Source of the DNA: Lotus japonicus
Taxonomy: Eukaryota; Streptophyta; Magnoliopsida; Fabales; Fabaceae
Direction: 5' to 3'
Assembly: GCF_012489685.1 (NCBI RefSeq)
Contig: NC_080044.1
Span: 30,360,369-30,424,368, forward strand
DNA length: 64,000 nt
Shown: piece after piece, positions 45,701 through 57,648 of the stretch
Layout of the letters: each line of letters opens with the position of its first letter
Numbering within the stretch: the stretch's first letter is position 1
Translations under genes and position numbers: made by a program
The notes under the pieces: generated by a model
Database searches by the model: none
What the model saw: only the letters and a program-made list of their open reading frames with translations
Told to the model about the DNA's origin: nothing

Positions 45701-48700
45701 AAGAGGCAAGAATTTAGAAGAATAGAAAGAAAATGTGGTGGCTCAAGAGGCAAGAATTGAAGCATTACTAATCTTGCTTAAGGGGCTCAATTATCTCAAA
45801 CTGATCAACCTCAACAATCTGCTTCTAATTCACAAGCTCATGTTACTGCACAATCCTCTAATTTTGCTAATCATTAAAATCATGGAAGAGGCTTTCAATC
45901 TAGGGGTTGTGGTCGAGGTTTTACAGGAGGTCGCAACCGTGGGAGATCAAGTACTCAATGTCAAGTTTGTTTGAAATATGGACAACTTTTTTCGGTGCGT
46001 TATTACAGTTTTGATCAAAATTGTCTTGCACGACAACAGCAACAGTTTACCTCTCACGGCAATTTCTATTGAAATCCTAATCGTGGCTTCTATTTACATT
46101 CTACTGCTCGGCCTATGCAGTCTTTTGGAGGTTTTGGGGGACATTCTTTTGGAGTTCAACAGTAATTTCCACAACAGTTTCCAGAGCAAAAGTTTCAACC
46201 ACAGAATTCAAAGAATCAGGTTCCACAAAGCTCTTAACAGCCACCGCTCATGCTTGCAAAATCAAACTGATATACTCTGATCCCTCTCTAATTAAAATTC
46301 TTATAACCTCCTAGGGTTGTTTCATGCAGGGATTATCATTTTCAGCCATACTAACAATGACCTTTCTTCTCAGTGTATCATTTCAGGTACACATCTCAAA
46401 ACTATCATACCAGACATAATTTTAAAATGATATACTATAACTTCTCCAATGCAGCATTAGCAAAATAAACATATTTTCAACACAATATATTTACCACAAA
46501 CCATAGAAAAACTAAGGGCTGGTTGAATTGAGAAAATGTTTTCTATTTTCATCTCTTGTTTTCATCTTTTACTTTGTTTTCTGTTTTTAAAGATTTGTAT
46601 AGGAAAGAGTGAAATAAATTTTTCACTGTTTTCTACACAAATATTTTAAAGTACAAAATATGGTGAAAATAAAGTCACATTCATGTCATTAAAAGTAAAA
46701 ACAAGAAAACATTTTCTCAAACCAAACAGGCCTTAGGAGTTTCAAGCTATTCCCCCCCCCCCCAACACACACACATCTGATCTTAGTGTCAAAATCCCAA
46801 AACCTCAAGCCCAAATTGAGTTGATTGATTGTTGGTAGGTAGGATCACAAGATTAATCTAGAATCTAGACAATGATTGTTAAGAAGAAACTATGACAAGA
46901 GTATTTCAACTTTCAGAAATCACAGGGGTGGGTGGACAAAATGGTTAACAAGTAAGCTTATAGATAGAATTGCCTCTTCCACAGTAACGAGTCAGGACAA
47001 AACTGGATTTGTGATAAGCACAACTAACTGATGTATCAAAAACAGATAAATTACGTCATTTGAGTATGATAGATACAGGAAAGAAATGATGGACAGGATT
47101 ACACTAAGCAGAAAATAAGAATTGTTGAATATCTGATACTGATTGTATTACGTACTGATTTTAGGCCTTAATTAAAGGCACTATGTCCAGCACTAATTTA
47201 GGAGTTAGGTATGCTACCAAAATGAAGCCACTAATCTAGGAAATCCCCCACTAATTTAGGAGCTTCTTCATTCAACTTGTACATATATTCTACAGTCTGC
47301 CACTTACACATTCAACAAAATACAAGTTGAGATCATTTCTCTTTCACTAGTATCAAACAACATTAACTGGTGCAGCGGAAAAGAATTACGAGCCTGTTTG
47401 GTTACATACTGATATGTATGTTTGGGCTTCCACTAAAATTACATAAGTTGTTTGTTTGTATTTTTCGTTTACTAAAAGTATATTGAAGGTTTGTAGAGAG
47501 TACCTCTTGGGAGAAGTGAAAATCTCTTCTTTTTTTTCTGTTGAGAAACTATTGTGTTGGACCCACAAGATAGATATTTACACTTCAAAAGTAATTATAA
47601 CTTACCATCCAAAAAAAATATTCTTCTAAACTTACTTTTACAATATCATCTCCAAACACTAATCATTTTAACAAAATGCATTCTTTCAAAATTAATTCTA
47701 CTAATAGCTATTGCACCTAACTTTAAAAAAGTAAACCCTAGACCAGGGTAACAAATTTTAAAGGAGGCAAACTGTTTTCTTCCATCTAAATATAAGATAG
47801 GAGAACATTTGACACGCACATTCTTGGGTGTGGTCCTAAATATTAGGAGAAAACAGAGAAATAATTAAGGATGTGCATATTTTAACTCTGGTATCACTTT
47901 TCTCATTTGTGAGTAAAATATTAAGAGGCAGGGAAGTTTGCCCCATTCAAAGGAAAGCCACAAGGCTCAGAAAGGACTTAAATATAAATAACCAACAGGT
48001 GCAGAACCACTAGACTTCTTATCCCACACTTTTCAAGTCTACTAGTTGAGTCAACCTTCATTGGCGGCATCACTCTAATACCTTAGTTCTATACATAGTA
48101 GTCAATAGCGGCAAATAGCGGCGCTATAGCGGCGTAGCGGAGCGGAGCGGCTCCCTGCCGCTATTGAGATGAAATAGCGGCCAACTTCACAATAGCGGTC
48201 GTAGCGGCGCGAATAGCGGCCAAAATAGCGGCAGATCGCGGCCAATAGCGGGAAATAGCGGCGCTATATGAACGAAGGAGAAAATGACTCAAGCCTCTTT
48301 GTTTTAAATCGTTGGGGAACCTTTTTATGGGCATGTTAGGACTTCTCAGGGCCATTATAGGTCAAAATTGAAAGAATTAAGCTTCATTCTTCATTCAGAT
48401 TTGCAAATTCGACTTCTTTACCTTGCTTTTGAGAAGTTATTAGTTGTGTGTTATTGTTCAAGACTTATGATTTTTATTTCTATTATGAATGTTATGAATT
48501 TTAGGCAATATTTGACATTGTTTGCTATTTATATGTATATAGTATTAAACTATTAATGATATAAAATTACATAAAAAAATTCAGAATAGCGGCCATCCCG
48601 CTATGCGCTATCACGCTATCCCACTTTTGGGGCCGGCCGCTACGCGCCGCTATCCGGGATTGACTACTATGGTTCTATATGGGGCAAATGAGACCATATA

Positions 48701-50235
48701 AGACCACATTAGAAATAATTACTATAGTGAATTCTCTGGTACAGGAAAATTTGTATAGTATGATACAAGGATGGCATGTACCAATTACATATTTAGTATT
48801 TACACCTGTAAATATCTTTAATTTATATAATTCTAAATTAGCATCATAAAATTATTAATATTTATTAGTTTGACTAAACCCCCAAATTATTCACTTCTTC
48901 CTCACAATGTCATGCCCTTCTGGCTTACTTTGTTGAAACTCACCTTTTGTCCATTAGGGTTTTATTATCTAGACTCTTCTCCGCTGTGTATCCCCATTCC
49001 TGCGAAAAGGTGAGAGATTTATGATGAAAAGGTGAGAGCTTTTCATCCACTATTGCAACCGTCACTATGTGACTCCATCCCTGCGACCGTTGTATCTAGG
49101 GTTTGAAAGTAGTTCGGTTGAGAGAAGTGTGGGTGGTTCGATGTTCGAAGAGAGAAGCCTCAGATTTCACACTGAGATAATGACTCACTAAAACCTTCAT
49201 AGACTAAAACCTTAATAGGTGCTTAATTTACCACAGGTTAAACATTTAGATTTACTGTTACCTAAACATAATGGGGTTAAATATGAAAATATTGAAAACT
49301 GAAGGTGTAAAGCATAATTTTTATAAGAGAAATTAACTTATTAGTGACTGTACATATCAGCTTAATTTTATTGGGTCAACTCACTAAAGTAGTCTACACC
49401 CAACTTAACTCCCATACCAGAGCAAGCACCCTAGTTAATATCACCATGTCTGTAAATATGGAACTAGTGGAACTCAATTAAAACATAGATCAACACTGAA
49501 ATTACCGATTAAGTCCTTTGATGTTATTTAATTCATCCTAAACTAAAACGATAAAACAATGGCACAACCTAGTTAAGAAGCACGAGACGCAATGGTTTCG
49601 TAAAACATTTATTACAAATAACTGCGAAATTCAAAGAATTAAGATAACTGACAATTAAACTAGGATCAGAATTTTAGGGCATAAAAGGAGCTTCCAATTG
49701 TATGAGTATACCATGATACTCAGATTGCTTAGGATATGAATGCCAGAATCAGATAAATAAAGTAGTAAATTAAAATAAGTAACCTACATTAGGGTGTTTA
49801 CAATATTTATTTACTAGCATATATATTTAAGCAAAGATAAACTAACCTGTGTTCTTCCTCAGTCCAAGCAATACCCTTTCGTCGCTCCTGATCAGATCTC
49901 GAAGCCTTAGTTCCATGGTTAGACTCACTGTTGTAGTTCCAAGGATGGCCCCCCTTCTTTCCAGCTCCTTCATCACTAGCATGGCTTCTTGAGCCCTCGG
50001 AAAAGGAATTATAAGATGGCACAGGTACACAACCAGAATCAATCTGGTTAACATCATCAACCAAAAGCTCATAATGATGTTTAATCTCTTCTAAAGTTTT
50101 CCCCGGTACATCAGCCGCAATCTTCTCCCATCGATCTGAATCATCCTCAGGATAAGTTGCCAAGGCATTTTCAAATGCTTTATCCTGCTCTCTGCTCCAC
50201 TCAGAGCTACTACTACCTACTTCATCCACAGTCAT
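42701..50235 (-). CDS. DIVARICATA-like MYB transcription factor (two MYB/SANT domains), two coding exons
   Basis: Nuclear DNA-binding transcription factor of the plant R-R/MYB-related DIV group. Exons: 50235-49847 and 43202-42701 (891 nt, 296 residues), joined by a 6644-bp intron with donor AG|GTTAGT and acceptor GAACAG|AT; the phase is preserved across codon 130 (Arg). An in-frame TAG immediately precedes the ATG, supporting the start. Domain 1 is at residues about 11-60 (W13 and W36 and KHHYELL). Domain 2 is at about 120-172 ([10 protein letters not shown]144, and SHAQKYF at 162-168), which marks the I-box/GATAA-binding subgroup. The C-terminus is Pro/Gly-rich. Target genes cannot be told from the sequence. 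Possible 5'-UTR introns start at 51080 and 50567. Confidence 0.92.
44189..44240 (+). repeat. 18-bp direct repeat flanking a short poly-A insert
   Basis: AACATTTGAAGCTTAACA occurs at 44189-44206 and 44223-44240, separated only by GAGTTC plus ten A. This looks like a target duplication around an extremely truncated poly-A retroposon, within the MYB intron. Confidence 0.65.
45430..46240 (+). pseudogene. Decayed copia gag in the MYB intron
   Basis: Translated pieces in several frames match copia UBN2-type gag: [26 protein letters not shown], then a Gly/Arg-rich stretch and CQVCLKYG of a zinc knuckle. Many stops and frameshifts; no pol found downstream. Confidence 0.7.
46512..46736. mobile_element. 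Small MITE with ~30-bp terminal inverted repeats
   Basis: 225 bp; the left end CTAAGGGCTGGTTGAATTGA matches the reverse complement of the right end CTAAGGCCTGTTTGGTTTGA, and both continue into GAAAATGTTTTC. Lies in the MYB intron. The target duplication is not clear, so superfamily is left open. Confidence 0.7.
47123..47348 (+). mobile_element. Copia LTR-like sequence in the MYB intron
   Basis: TGTTGAATATCTGATACTG ... CATTTCTCTTTCA followed by TAGTATCA, similar to a short copia LTR and PBS. It may be a terminal repeat of the gag remnant upstream. No target duplication seen. Confidence 0.35.
48094..48671. mobile_element. hAT MITE rich in AATAGCGGC repeats, duplication GTTCTATA
   Basis: 578 bp with terminal repeats CATAGTAGTCAATAGCGGC and the reverse complement CATAGTAGTCAATCCCGG at the right. 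GTTCTATA is exactly duplicated at 48086-48093 and 48672-48679 (8 bp, hAT type). Both ends carry clusters of AGCGGC/AATAGCGGC repeats, strikingly GC-rich for this intron. It lies in the MYB intron. Confidence 0.92.
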
Positions 50236-51260
50236 CTAGCCTTGTTTGTATAAATTACGGAATTTCGCCTCAGGAAGGAGGGGTAAAGTTTCTATCTAAC
50301 AGCTCAGCAATCTAGGTCAAACCCACAACTTAAATGCATCAAATTCATCGGATTTTTTTAAGGGAATTACAGATCTAGATTACAGGAGTACCTATAATAC
50401 AAACTTTGATGGTATGCTTGAACAATCCCCTTCGAATTATAGCCAACACGAGCAGAAAATAGCAGGAAGCTGGACAGAGTTCAATACCAATTAAATCCCA
50501 TAACTATCTGAAGTAAGTAAATTTCAATGGTGATTTCAAACCAACTGGACTCTTGTGAATTGCTTACCTATGGATAAATGAAAAAGTCAGTGAAGTACAG
50601 TCAGAGCATGAGAAATATCTGAAAACAATAAATGCATAGATAGATGCAATATATGGGAAATTGATGTGAACACCACCGTCATGATGGTAATTAGGGCTCA
50701 GGATTTCTAATATGCGAAAGAGAAATTTCGCAAACAAACAAAGTAGAAAAATCGAGAATACTGTCATGGATAACAAGAGCATTCAAATTGCAGTATCCCC
50801 ATACTAAAAATAAATAAAAAATAAAAAATAAAAAATTCCAAGTTATCCAGTTCCCTACTGATTAGAACAGTTTTAACAGCACAGGACCACAAAACCTTCA
50901 ACCCATGAAGGCCAGAAGAAAGAAAGAGGAATCAACAAGAGTTCTAGGGTTGATTGAAGTTTCAGAAAAACGAAAAGTTATGATGAGAATAACATAGTGA
51001 TCGGAAAAATTAGTAATCAATAAATGCCGAATCTGAAAAGTTTGAGTCAAAATCCCATTAAGAATCCCAGATCAACATACCTTAGTTCGATTAGCATGCA
51101 ATCATTCATCAGAAACAGTAGGAAACCAAAGCTACAAGAAGAACTCCCAAGCTCTTTCTAATTCTAACTCTTCAACTAAAAACATAAATTTGATTTTCTC
51201 TTTCACCAACTAAAACCCTATTTCTGACTGTGAAAGACTTAATGATGCATCGTTTTTCAA
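50236..51260 (-). other. 5' UTR and proximal promoter of the MYB gene
   Basis: Two good minus-strand splice donors, CTAAG|GTATGT (51081/51080) and CATAG|GTAAGC (50568/50567), suggest a spliced leader beginning around 51200. An A-rich (ATAAA)n stretch is at 50805-50837. No clear TATA box. Confidence 0.35.
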
Positions 51261-51500
51261 GATTTAGGACGGGAAATCCTAAATATTTCCGAAGATTTTG
51301 TTTTGAATTATTTTCAAGGCTAATTAAAAATAAAATAAAATCTGAAAGCAAAAAAGGCTAATCCTAGTGAAGGGCATTTAAGATAATCTGAATACCGTGC
51401 AACCAAAAAACGTAAAACAAGAAAATTATAAAGAAAATAAAAAAATAACAAATTAGTTAAGTAGAGACCTAGCGGGCTTGGTTCAAGTGATATATATTTC

Positions 51501-51721
51501 AAAGTAAATTACACTTCACTACCTCGAGATTTCCTTATATGACACTAAACTCTAAACTTACTCAAATATTACACTCCACCCCATTTTTTTCTAGGAAATA
51601 TTGTTCAAAAATTTATTATCTACTTGAGAAAAATGGGGTGTAGTGTAATATTTGAGTAAGTTTAGAGTTTAGTACAGTATCATATATTGAAACATTAAGA
51701 TAGTGGAGTGTAATTTACTTT
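51501..51721. mobile_element. 221-bp hairpin MITE upstream of the MYB gene
   Basis: The two halves are reverse complements over almost their whole length: AAAGTAAATTACACTTCACT and its partner at the right end, plus the inner pair CTAAACTTACTCAAATATTA with its partner. A transcript would fold into a stem of about 95 bp. It sits about 250 bp beyond the presumed start of the MYB transcript. Confidence 0.85.
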
Positions 51722-52737
51722 ATATTTAATTCATTTAAGTATAGAATTTGAGTCTTTTGAATTGAAAAAACTCCACTAGAAGAGTTAATTTTATCATGAT
51801 ATAGATGTTTTCGGTTTGAATATTGTTCATCCTGGAGTATACATGTAACCACTATAAGTATTAATTAAGGAAAATCATAAATGATATTGATAGTTATCCT
51901 GAGATACTACAATTGGTCCCATCGCAACAATAGCTTTGATACAAATGGACAGCTGGGATTGAAAAAGCCAGAACCAAGTTGGAAGTTGCAAACAACTGAA
52001 TTGTGCAGTAAGCATTAATATCTGACATGTTATAAATAGTCATGGACGTTGGAGAGAGAAAAAAAAAAAGGAATACTCCAAAAGTAAACTTATCCTTTGT
52101 TTGGATGAAAATAAAATTTGGGTGTGTAAAAAAAAATTTGGGTGAGACTAATCTTTAATCTTTAAAGCTTTGAGGTCACATAAAGTGGATAGACTTATTT
52201 CAGTAAATTCTGCTTCATACATACTGTTCAATCGAACCTTAGCCTAGGTGTTTAAAGAGATTAACTATCTATCAATTGTGTTACACCTAGATGATGTGTT
52301 GGATGCAAATGTTAAAAGAAGAGGAAGAAATGTAAAAGAATGTATTATAAAAGACTTAGGTTGGCATAACTGGACACAGGTTTTGGGGATCCAAGTTCAA
52401 CTATTATCTCCTCATATGTTGGGGATTTAAGTCTCCTTATTTCTAGTAAAATCTCAGTTGGTGAGTGACTCTCTTTAGAAGATTACTTGAGCCTTTACCG
52501 GTTTTATCGGCATGTTGTTGGCGTCCTATCTCATGGTGTAAAAGTGTTTTCTCAAGAGGAGGTTTATGAAATATTAGGCCCCACATGTCTGCTTTTTCCT
52601 AGAAAACCCATTTTTCTAGCATAATTCTTCTGTTCTTCTTTCTTACTATGGAACAAACATAACATGAAAGAGAGAAAAATAATATTTTTAAAAAACATAT
52701 AGCGCAAAATAGAAAATGATATCAAGTATATTAGATG
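51722..52737. other. Intergenic, nothing recognised
   Basis: AT-rich sequence without a supported gene or repeat. Confidence 0.5.
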
Positions 52738-52747
52738 ATCATATGAG

Positions 52748-52864
52748 GTCCCCGTAGGATAGCTCAAGTGGTAGGAGTTGGGGACATATGGGTTGGGTAG
52801 AGGGAGGTCCATGATCAATTCCTGACAGGTGCAATTTATCTTTCCGATGTACCAAAACAAAAAT
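52748..52864 (+). mobile_element. tRNA-derived SINE with 10-bp duplication ATCATATGAG
   Basis: 117 bp with an A-box-like TAGCTCAAGTGGTAGG near 52760-52775, a degraded B-box region (GGTCCATGATCAATTCC) and an A-rich tail. ATCATATGAG is exactly repeated at 52738-52747 and 52865-52874. Confidence 0.88.
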
Positions 52865-52914
52865 ATCATATGAGACCAACAAAGTATTGGTTTAATGGTA
52901 GACAAATTAGATCT

Positions 52915-54018
52915 TGTTGAGATTTGGCTCATTGTATTTTGGGCTAAAATCTTTAGTTTATTAGGATTTGATTTAATGTGGATTGTAAAAGGTTTTAAGG
53001 GATTGTTATAGGATTTATTAGGATTTTATTGTAAAATAGAGATCAATAGAATCCACTATAAATAGGATAACAATGTAACCCTAAAAGTTGTACTTGGTAC
53101 CACATGCTTCATGCCACAAGTAATACAAAGAAGTTATAGCTACTCTATAGCCGCAGAGGTAGGCAATTTGGCCGAACTGCATGACCAAAGATGTTGTGTG
53201 CTTTATCTATGATTTCTCGCTCTACTACTCAGTGCAATCGAGGTGCTTGAATCCCCTACAAGTGGTATCAGAGCCGATGGTTCATGGGACCATGGTAACG
53301 GCTGGACAACTTCCGCTGAGGGACCGATGGTTAGTAACCATGGTAACGGTCGGGTAACTTCTACGGAGGGGCCAATGGTTAGTAACCATAGTGACGGCTG
53401 ATATCTTCCGCTGCGAAGGGAGGTCAACAAGGATTGCAAAATCGTTGTGAGAGGAGAAACCGACGGATCTGAAAGACACGGAACAAGGTGGAGATTTGTC
53501 TACTTTCAAGAGGCGATGGCCACGCCAGGGAAGGAGAAGTGGATGGACTCCAAGGTCGAGGAGTGAAGCAACAGGGTGTTGAGCAAGGTGGAGTTCAATC
53601 CCAGAAATCAAAATCAGTAAACTAAAGCAGCAGATCTTCATAGGGGGAGTCCGGAATTCGCCAAGGTGGAGATTGTTGAGATTTGGCTCATTGTATTTTG
53701 AGCTAAAATCTTTAGTTTATTAGGATTTGATTTAATGTGGATTGTAAAAGTTTTTAAGGGAATGTTATAGGATTTATTAGGATTTTATTGTAAAATAGAG
53801 ATCAATAGAATCCACTATAAATAGGATAACAATGTAACCCTAAAAGTTGTACTTGGTACCACATGCTTCATGCCACAAGTAATACAAGGAGTTATAGCTA
53901 CTCTATAGCCGCAGAGGTAGGCAATTTGGCCGAACTGCGTGACCAAAGATGCTGTGTGCTTTATCTGTGATTTCTCGCTCTACTACTCCGTGCAATCGAG
54001 GTGCTTGAATCCCCTACA
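52915..54018 (+). mobile_element. Complete TRIM retrotransposon, duplication GATCT
   Basis: LTRs at 52915-53260 (346 bp) and 53674-54018 (345 bp), TGTTGAGATTTGGCTC to CCCCTACA, about nine differences seen by eye. PBS TGGTATCAGAGC is at 53263-53274 and the purine tract AAGGTGGAGA at 53663-53672. GATCT flanks at 52910-52914 and 54019-54023. The 413-bp interior has no gag or pol but about three imperfect copies of a ~58-bp unit built on GATGGTTAGTAACCATGG (53276-53415). Non-autonomous, mobilised by other elements. Confidence 0.95.
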
Positions 54019-54023
54019 GATCT

Positions 54024-57000
54024 CCATAATGGTGAAGTCACAATATTAAACCCTAACAAAATATTTGTTGGAAGGGAATGTCACTGTATCCCAAATGTAT
54101 CCCAAATAAGTATAAAATGTCAACGACAGATAAAAAAACATCAAATGATAAAAGAAAATAAGATAATATTAGTAATGATGTTACCTTTTTTTGGTTGTTT
54201 GGATAAAATCCACGTTATGCTCCCGATCTAGCCAACTTGGTGAATCAATCATTGCTCACCACGTCAGCTGCAGGTAAAATTCTGCCGGCTAAAACAAGAG
54301 GACGGAGAGATCTCTTATGGTGGTATGGTATGGTGTGGGATATTCAATAATTATATTTGTTTATTTTATGGTTAACTAAGCCTTAATTCGAGTATAATAT
54401 GCTTTGAATATCATTTATCGGTAGAGTAAAATTTGAATATAATCTCTAATACATTAAAAAAATTCACTTTTAGTCATTGTCGGAGTGGTGGTTCCAGCCA
54501 AACTTATCACATATAGCAGTGTCACGTTTTAAAAATCGGTGACATGGTTTTTTTTTCTTTTGTCTTAATTTCGCTTGACATTAAAGCTAAGATTTTTTAT
54601 TTTTTAAATCAAGAACAAGAAAAAGAGATCTTGACCATTAAAATTAAGATTATTTGCATCCACAAAATCTTCTCTTGACATTGTTGATTTTTTCTTACTT
54701 GGGTTCTAGGAAAGAACAAGAAAAAGAGGAAGTGGAGTGCGTAGTGTGGGTTCCTCTCCAGATTTCTTGTGTTTCTTGGCAGCGAGTCTAAAGGCAATGG
54801 ACACCTCTTTAATGGTAGAGGGTGCTTCTACGCAGGGGTATCAATGACATAGGAATTAGGAGTGGAGTAAAAAAAATTAGGGAAGTCTGTGATAAACCAG
54901 GTCGGAGGTTGAGAATCGTCTAAGAAGTCAATAGGGTTATTCAAACTGAGCTTAAACATTGTTAGGGATTTGATCTCCAACAGGTTCACGTTTCTCTGTG
55001 CGTTGAAGGTGAAAGGTTAAATCTTGAAGGAGAAAGGTTGAATCTTTACTCTTGTGAATGATGACAAGCCTCTCAAAGTCGTTGAGTTTTTTTTTCCAGG
55101 ACTCCCCTCAGTATTCTTTGCACCAGCCTCTTCAGCCTATTTAGTTTTGGTTAGGAATCCTCCCAAGGAGTATTGTAAGGACTCTTTTTTCATCTGATTG
55201 ATGTACTTACTCAGTTTTGCTCTTGAGTAAGGTGCATTTGATTTTTGCTAGTTAGCAACCTTCTAAAACATTTACAAGGTAAAATTGAATATACATTGAA
55301 TGCTCTCAATCCTAATCTCTCAAATTTTGATTGATGTAGATAAACGTTGGAGCACACTTAATTGGAACATTTTCTCTCTTGCTTTTTCTTCAGAGGTGTG
55401 TTTTGGATCTTCAATGGACACGACAACCTCTTGGTGATTTGAGCTCGGTGCCTTGGATCAGCATTTGTTGCACCATCACTCTCACACACTATCTTCAAAT
55501 TGAATCCTCTTTTTTATATCTTAATGTGATGAATATGATCGTTAGTCACTGAGTTTCAAAGTTCTACCTTGATGAGTCACAAATTGAAGCTTTTGGATGT
55601 GACACTTGAGTCTTTCTTCAACCTCGCTGAAGCTTTGCTTGAGCGAGCTTTTTCCAGCGGATCTGTGGTTTGGTGAAAGGAGCTATGTTGACAATACTTT
55701 GTACAAGATGTGTTGAAAAACTTCAGCAAGCCTTTGGTACTTGAGCATTATAGAGCGTGTCCAATTGTCTTTTAAGCGTACAGTACATGTGTGGATTGGT
55801 ATTCAATGGACTTATACTTTTAGCGTACTTGACATTTAGCATACCATATCTTCATTGTACCATACTTCTTCAAATGATGGATGCTTCATGTTGTGCGTAG
55901 TCTGAGGAGCTTGTATGTACTGTGATTCACTAAGATCCTTTTGAGCAAAGTTTCTAAGATTTGAGCAACTCATACTCTCTAGGGATGCACTACAAAGGTG
56001 GCAAACCCTAATCTTATTATTATACGTAACCGGCTTATCCAATAAACATGGTTCGGTTCACCTTATGAACAATGTCTAATAAGTAACATAATACATTATA
56101 GTGGGTTAATTCTATGTTTGTGGCTCTATAGGTATCTCTTGCATATTTAAATTGTAATAATTAAATACAATTAATATTAAGTTACTAGTGCATAATCCAA
56201 CACACACCACACTCACATTTAGAGCCACCACCACAAGTTGCATTTTGGGCTCACACTCATCTAGCCCAACATGTGCTATAAAAGCCAACTTGCCCAGCGG
56301 CCCAAGATCCAAAAGGTAAAAACACGGTAACAAACAAATATAAAAAATAGAATTTGGGCTTAAAAAACTATCAACTAGAATCAAAGTCATGGGCCCTTGA
56401 GCAAGTCTAACTTTTGACTACAACTCGAGTTAGACTTGAGGGGAGTGACGAAATATATGTAAGAAGTCCCAATGAGAGAGTTTAAGTATAAAACAATGGT
56501 TTACAAGACTAAGTGTATGAACTTTAATTGCCTTCAAAAAACTTGAATCACACCACGCCCACATTTAGAGCCACTACTCTCCTAAACCACCAGCTATGTC
56601 TTGGGCCACCCACAACCAGCCCAACCGCCCTTACACTGTCCCTGTCTACAAGTCAATCCAGTGTATGTCATGGAGTTTTTAAAATTATCAAGAGTTTGAA
56701 GAACTACATTCTACATTGATACTTTTTATCCATAGAAATTCATGGAAAGACCTATAATTTTTAACACGCTTATCTTAATTTTACTGGTTTACTAATTAGG
56801 ATATTTAACTCTTGCTGTTACTACTTAGACAACTCTTAAATAAAGAATTGTCAAGTTCATATAAAACACATTCATTTTGTTTTTGTCACAAAACAATTTG
56901 GCACATTATGATGTTTCGAGTTAGTAATTAAATAGCCTTACTGGTAGCTCCTCCCACAAACCATGACTATCCGGAACCAACCTTAATCACTATCAAGTAT

Positions 57001-57648
57001 CACCTAGAGTTCTCAGAGGCTACGGATTCTCATGTCAATAAGAGGAGGAACGTGGATTCTACAAAGCCAACAAGTAAAAACTTGAGGACTGATTCAAGAA
57101 CTGTGTTTGAACAGTGAGTTGAAGGATTACCGGTGCAAGTCGCAAAACCACAGAATTTTCTAGAACTGTGTCTGGCTACAAAGTGAATTTCAAGACAACA
57201 GATCTTACTCGTCTAAATCTATATTTATTGGATGATAAAAAAAAACTGTAGAGTGTGAGTAATTTTCCCATGTACCAATCTGTCCAACAGTTGTATTCCT
57301 CTGCTCATCTTGACTCATGAAAAGTAAATGAGTATCTTTGCTTCCTTTTGCTTGCTTGAACTTGAGAAAATATTAAAAGTAAAGGAAAGAAGAAAAAACA
57401 ACAATGCTCTTCACTCCAAAATAAGAACAATCAACCATGCATCACCACGTACATGTAAATCATTATTTGATAGACATTGCAACTAAACAAAAGAACCTTT
57501 AGTTTAGTTCAAATAAGAAAAGAGATTAATGCCACTTATCATCCCTTACCACACAGATTAAAAATGTCACATAAGTAAACGATCCACATACTACATAAAA
57601 TCTAAGTAATCTTGTCAAGTCAAGTATCTGCAGCACCATAGCTTGTGC
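54024..57648. other. Intergenic, no supported gene
   Basis: Mostly AT-rich. A phrase CCCACATTTAGAGCCAC near 56552 has a close copy at about 56210 (CTCACATTTAGAGCCAC), suggesting an old repeat. The short ORFs here look like chance. Confidence 0.5.

Noticed and set aside
52748..52864. tRNA gene
   Set aside because: Only an A-box-like head; no cloverleaf, degraded B box, A-rich tail and target duplications make it a SINE.
53282..53641. 119-codon minus-strand ORF
   Set aside because: Lies wholly in the TRIM interior and arises from its tandem units; no domain.
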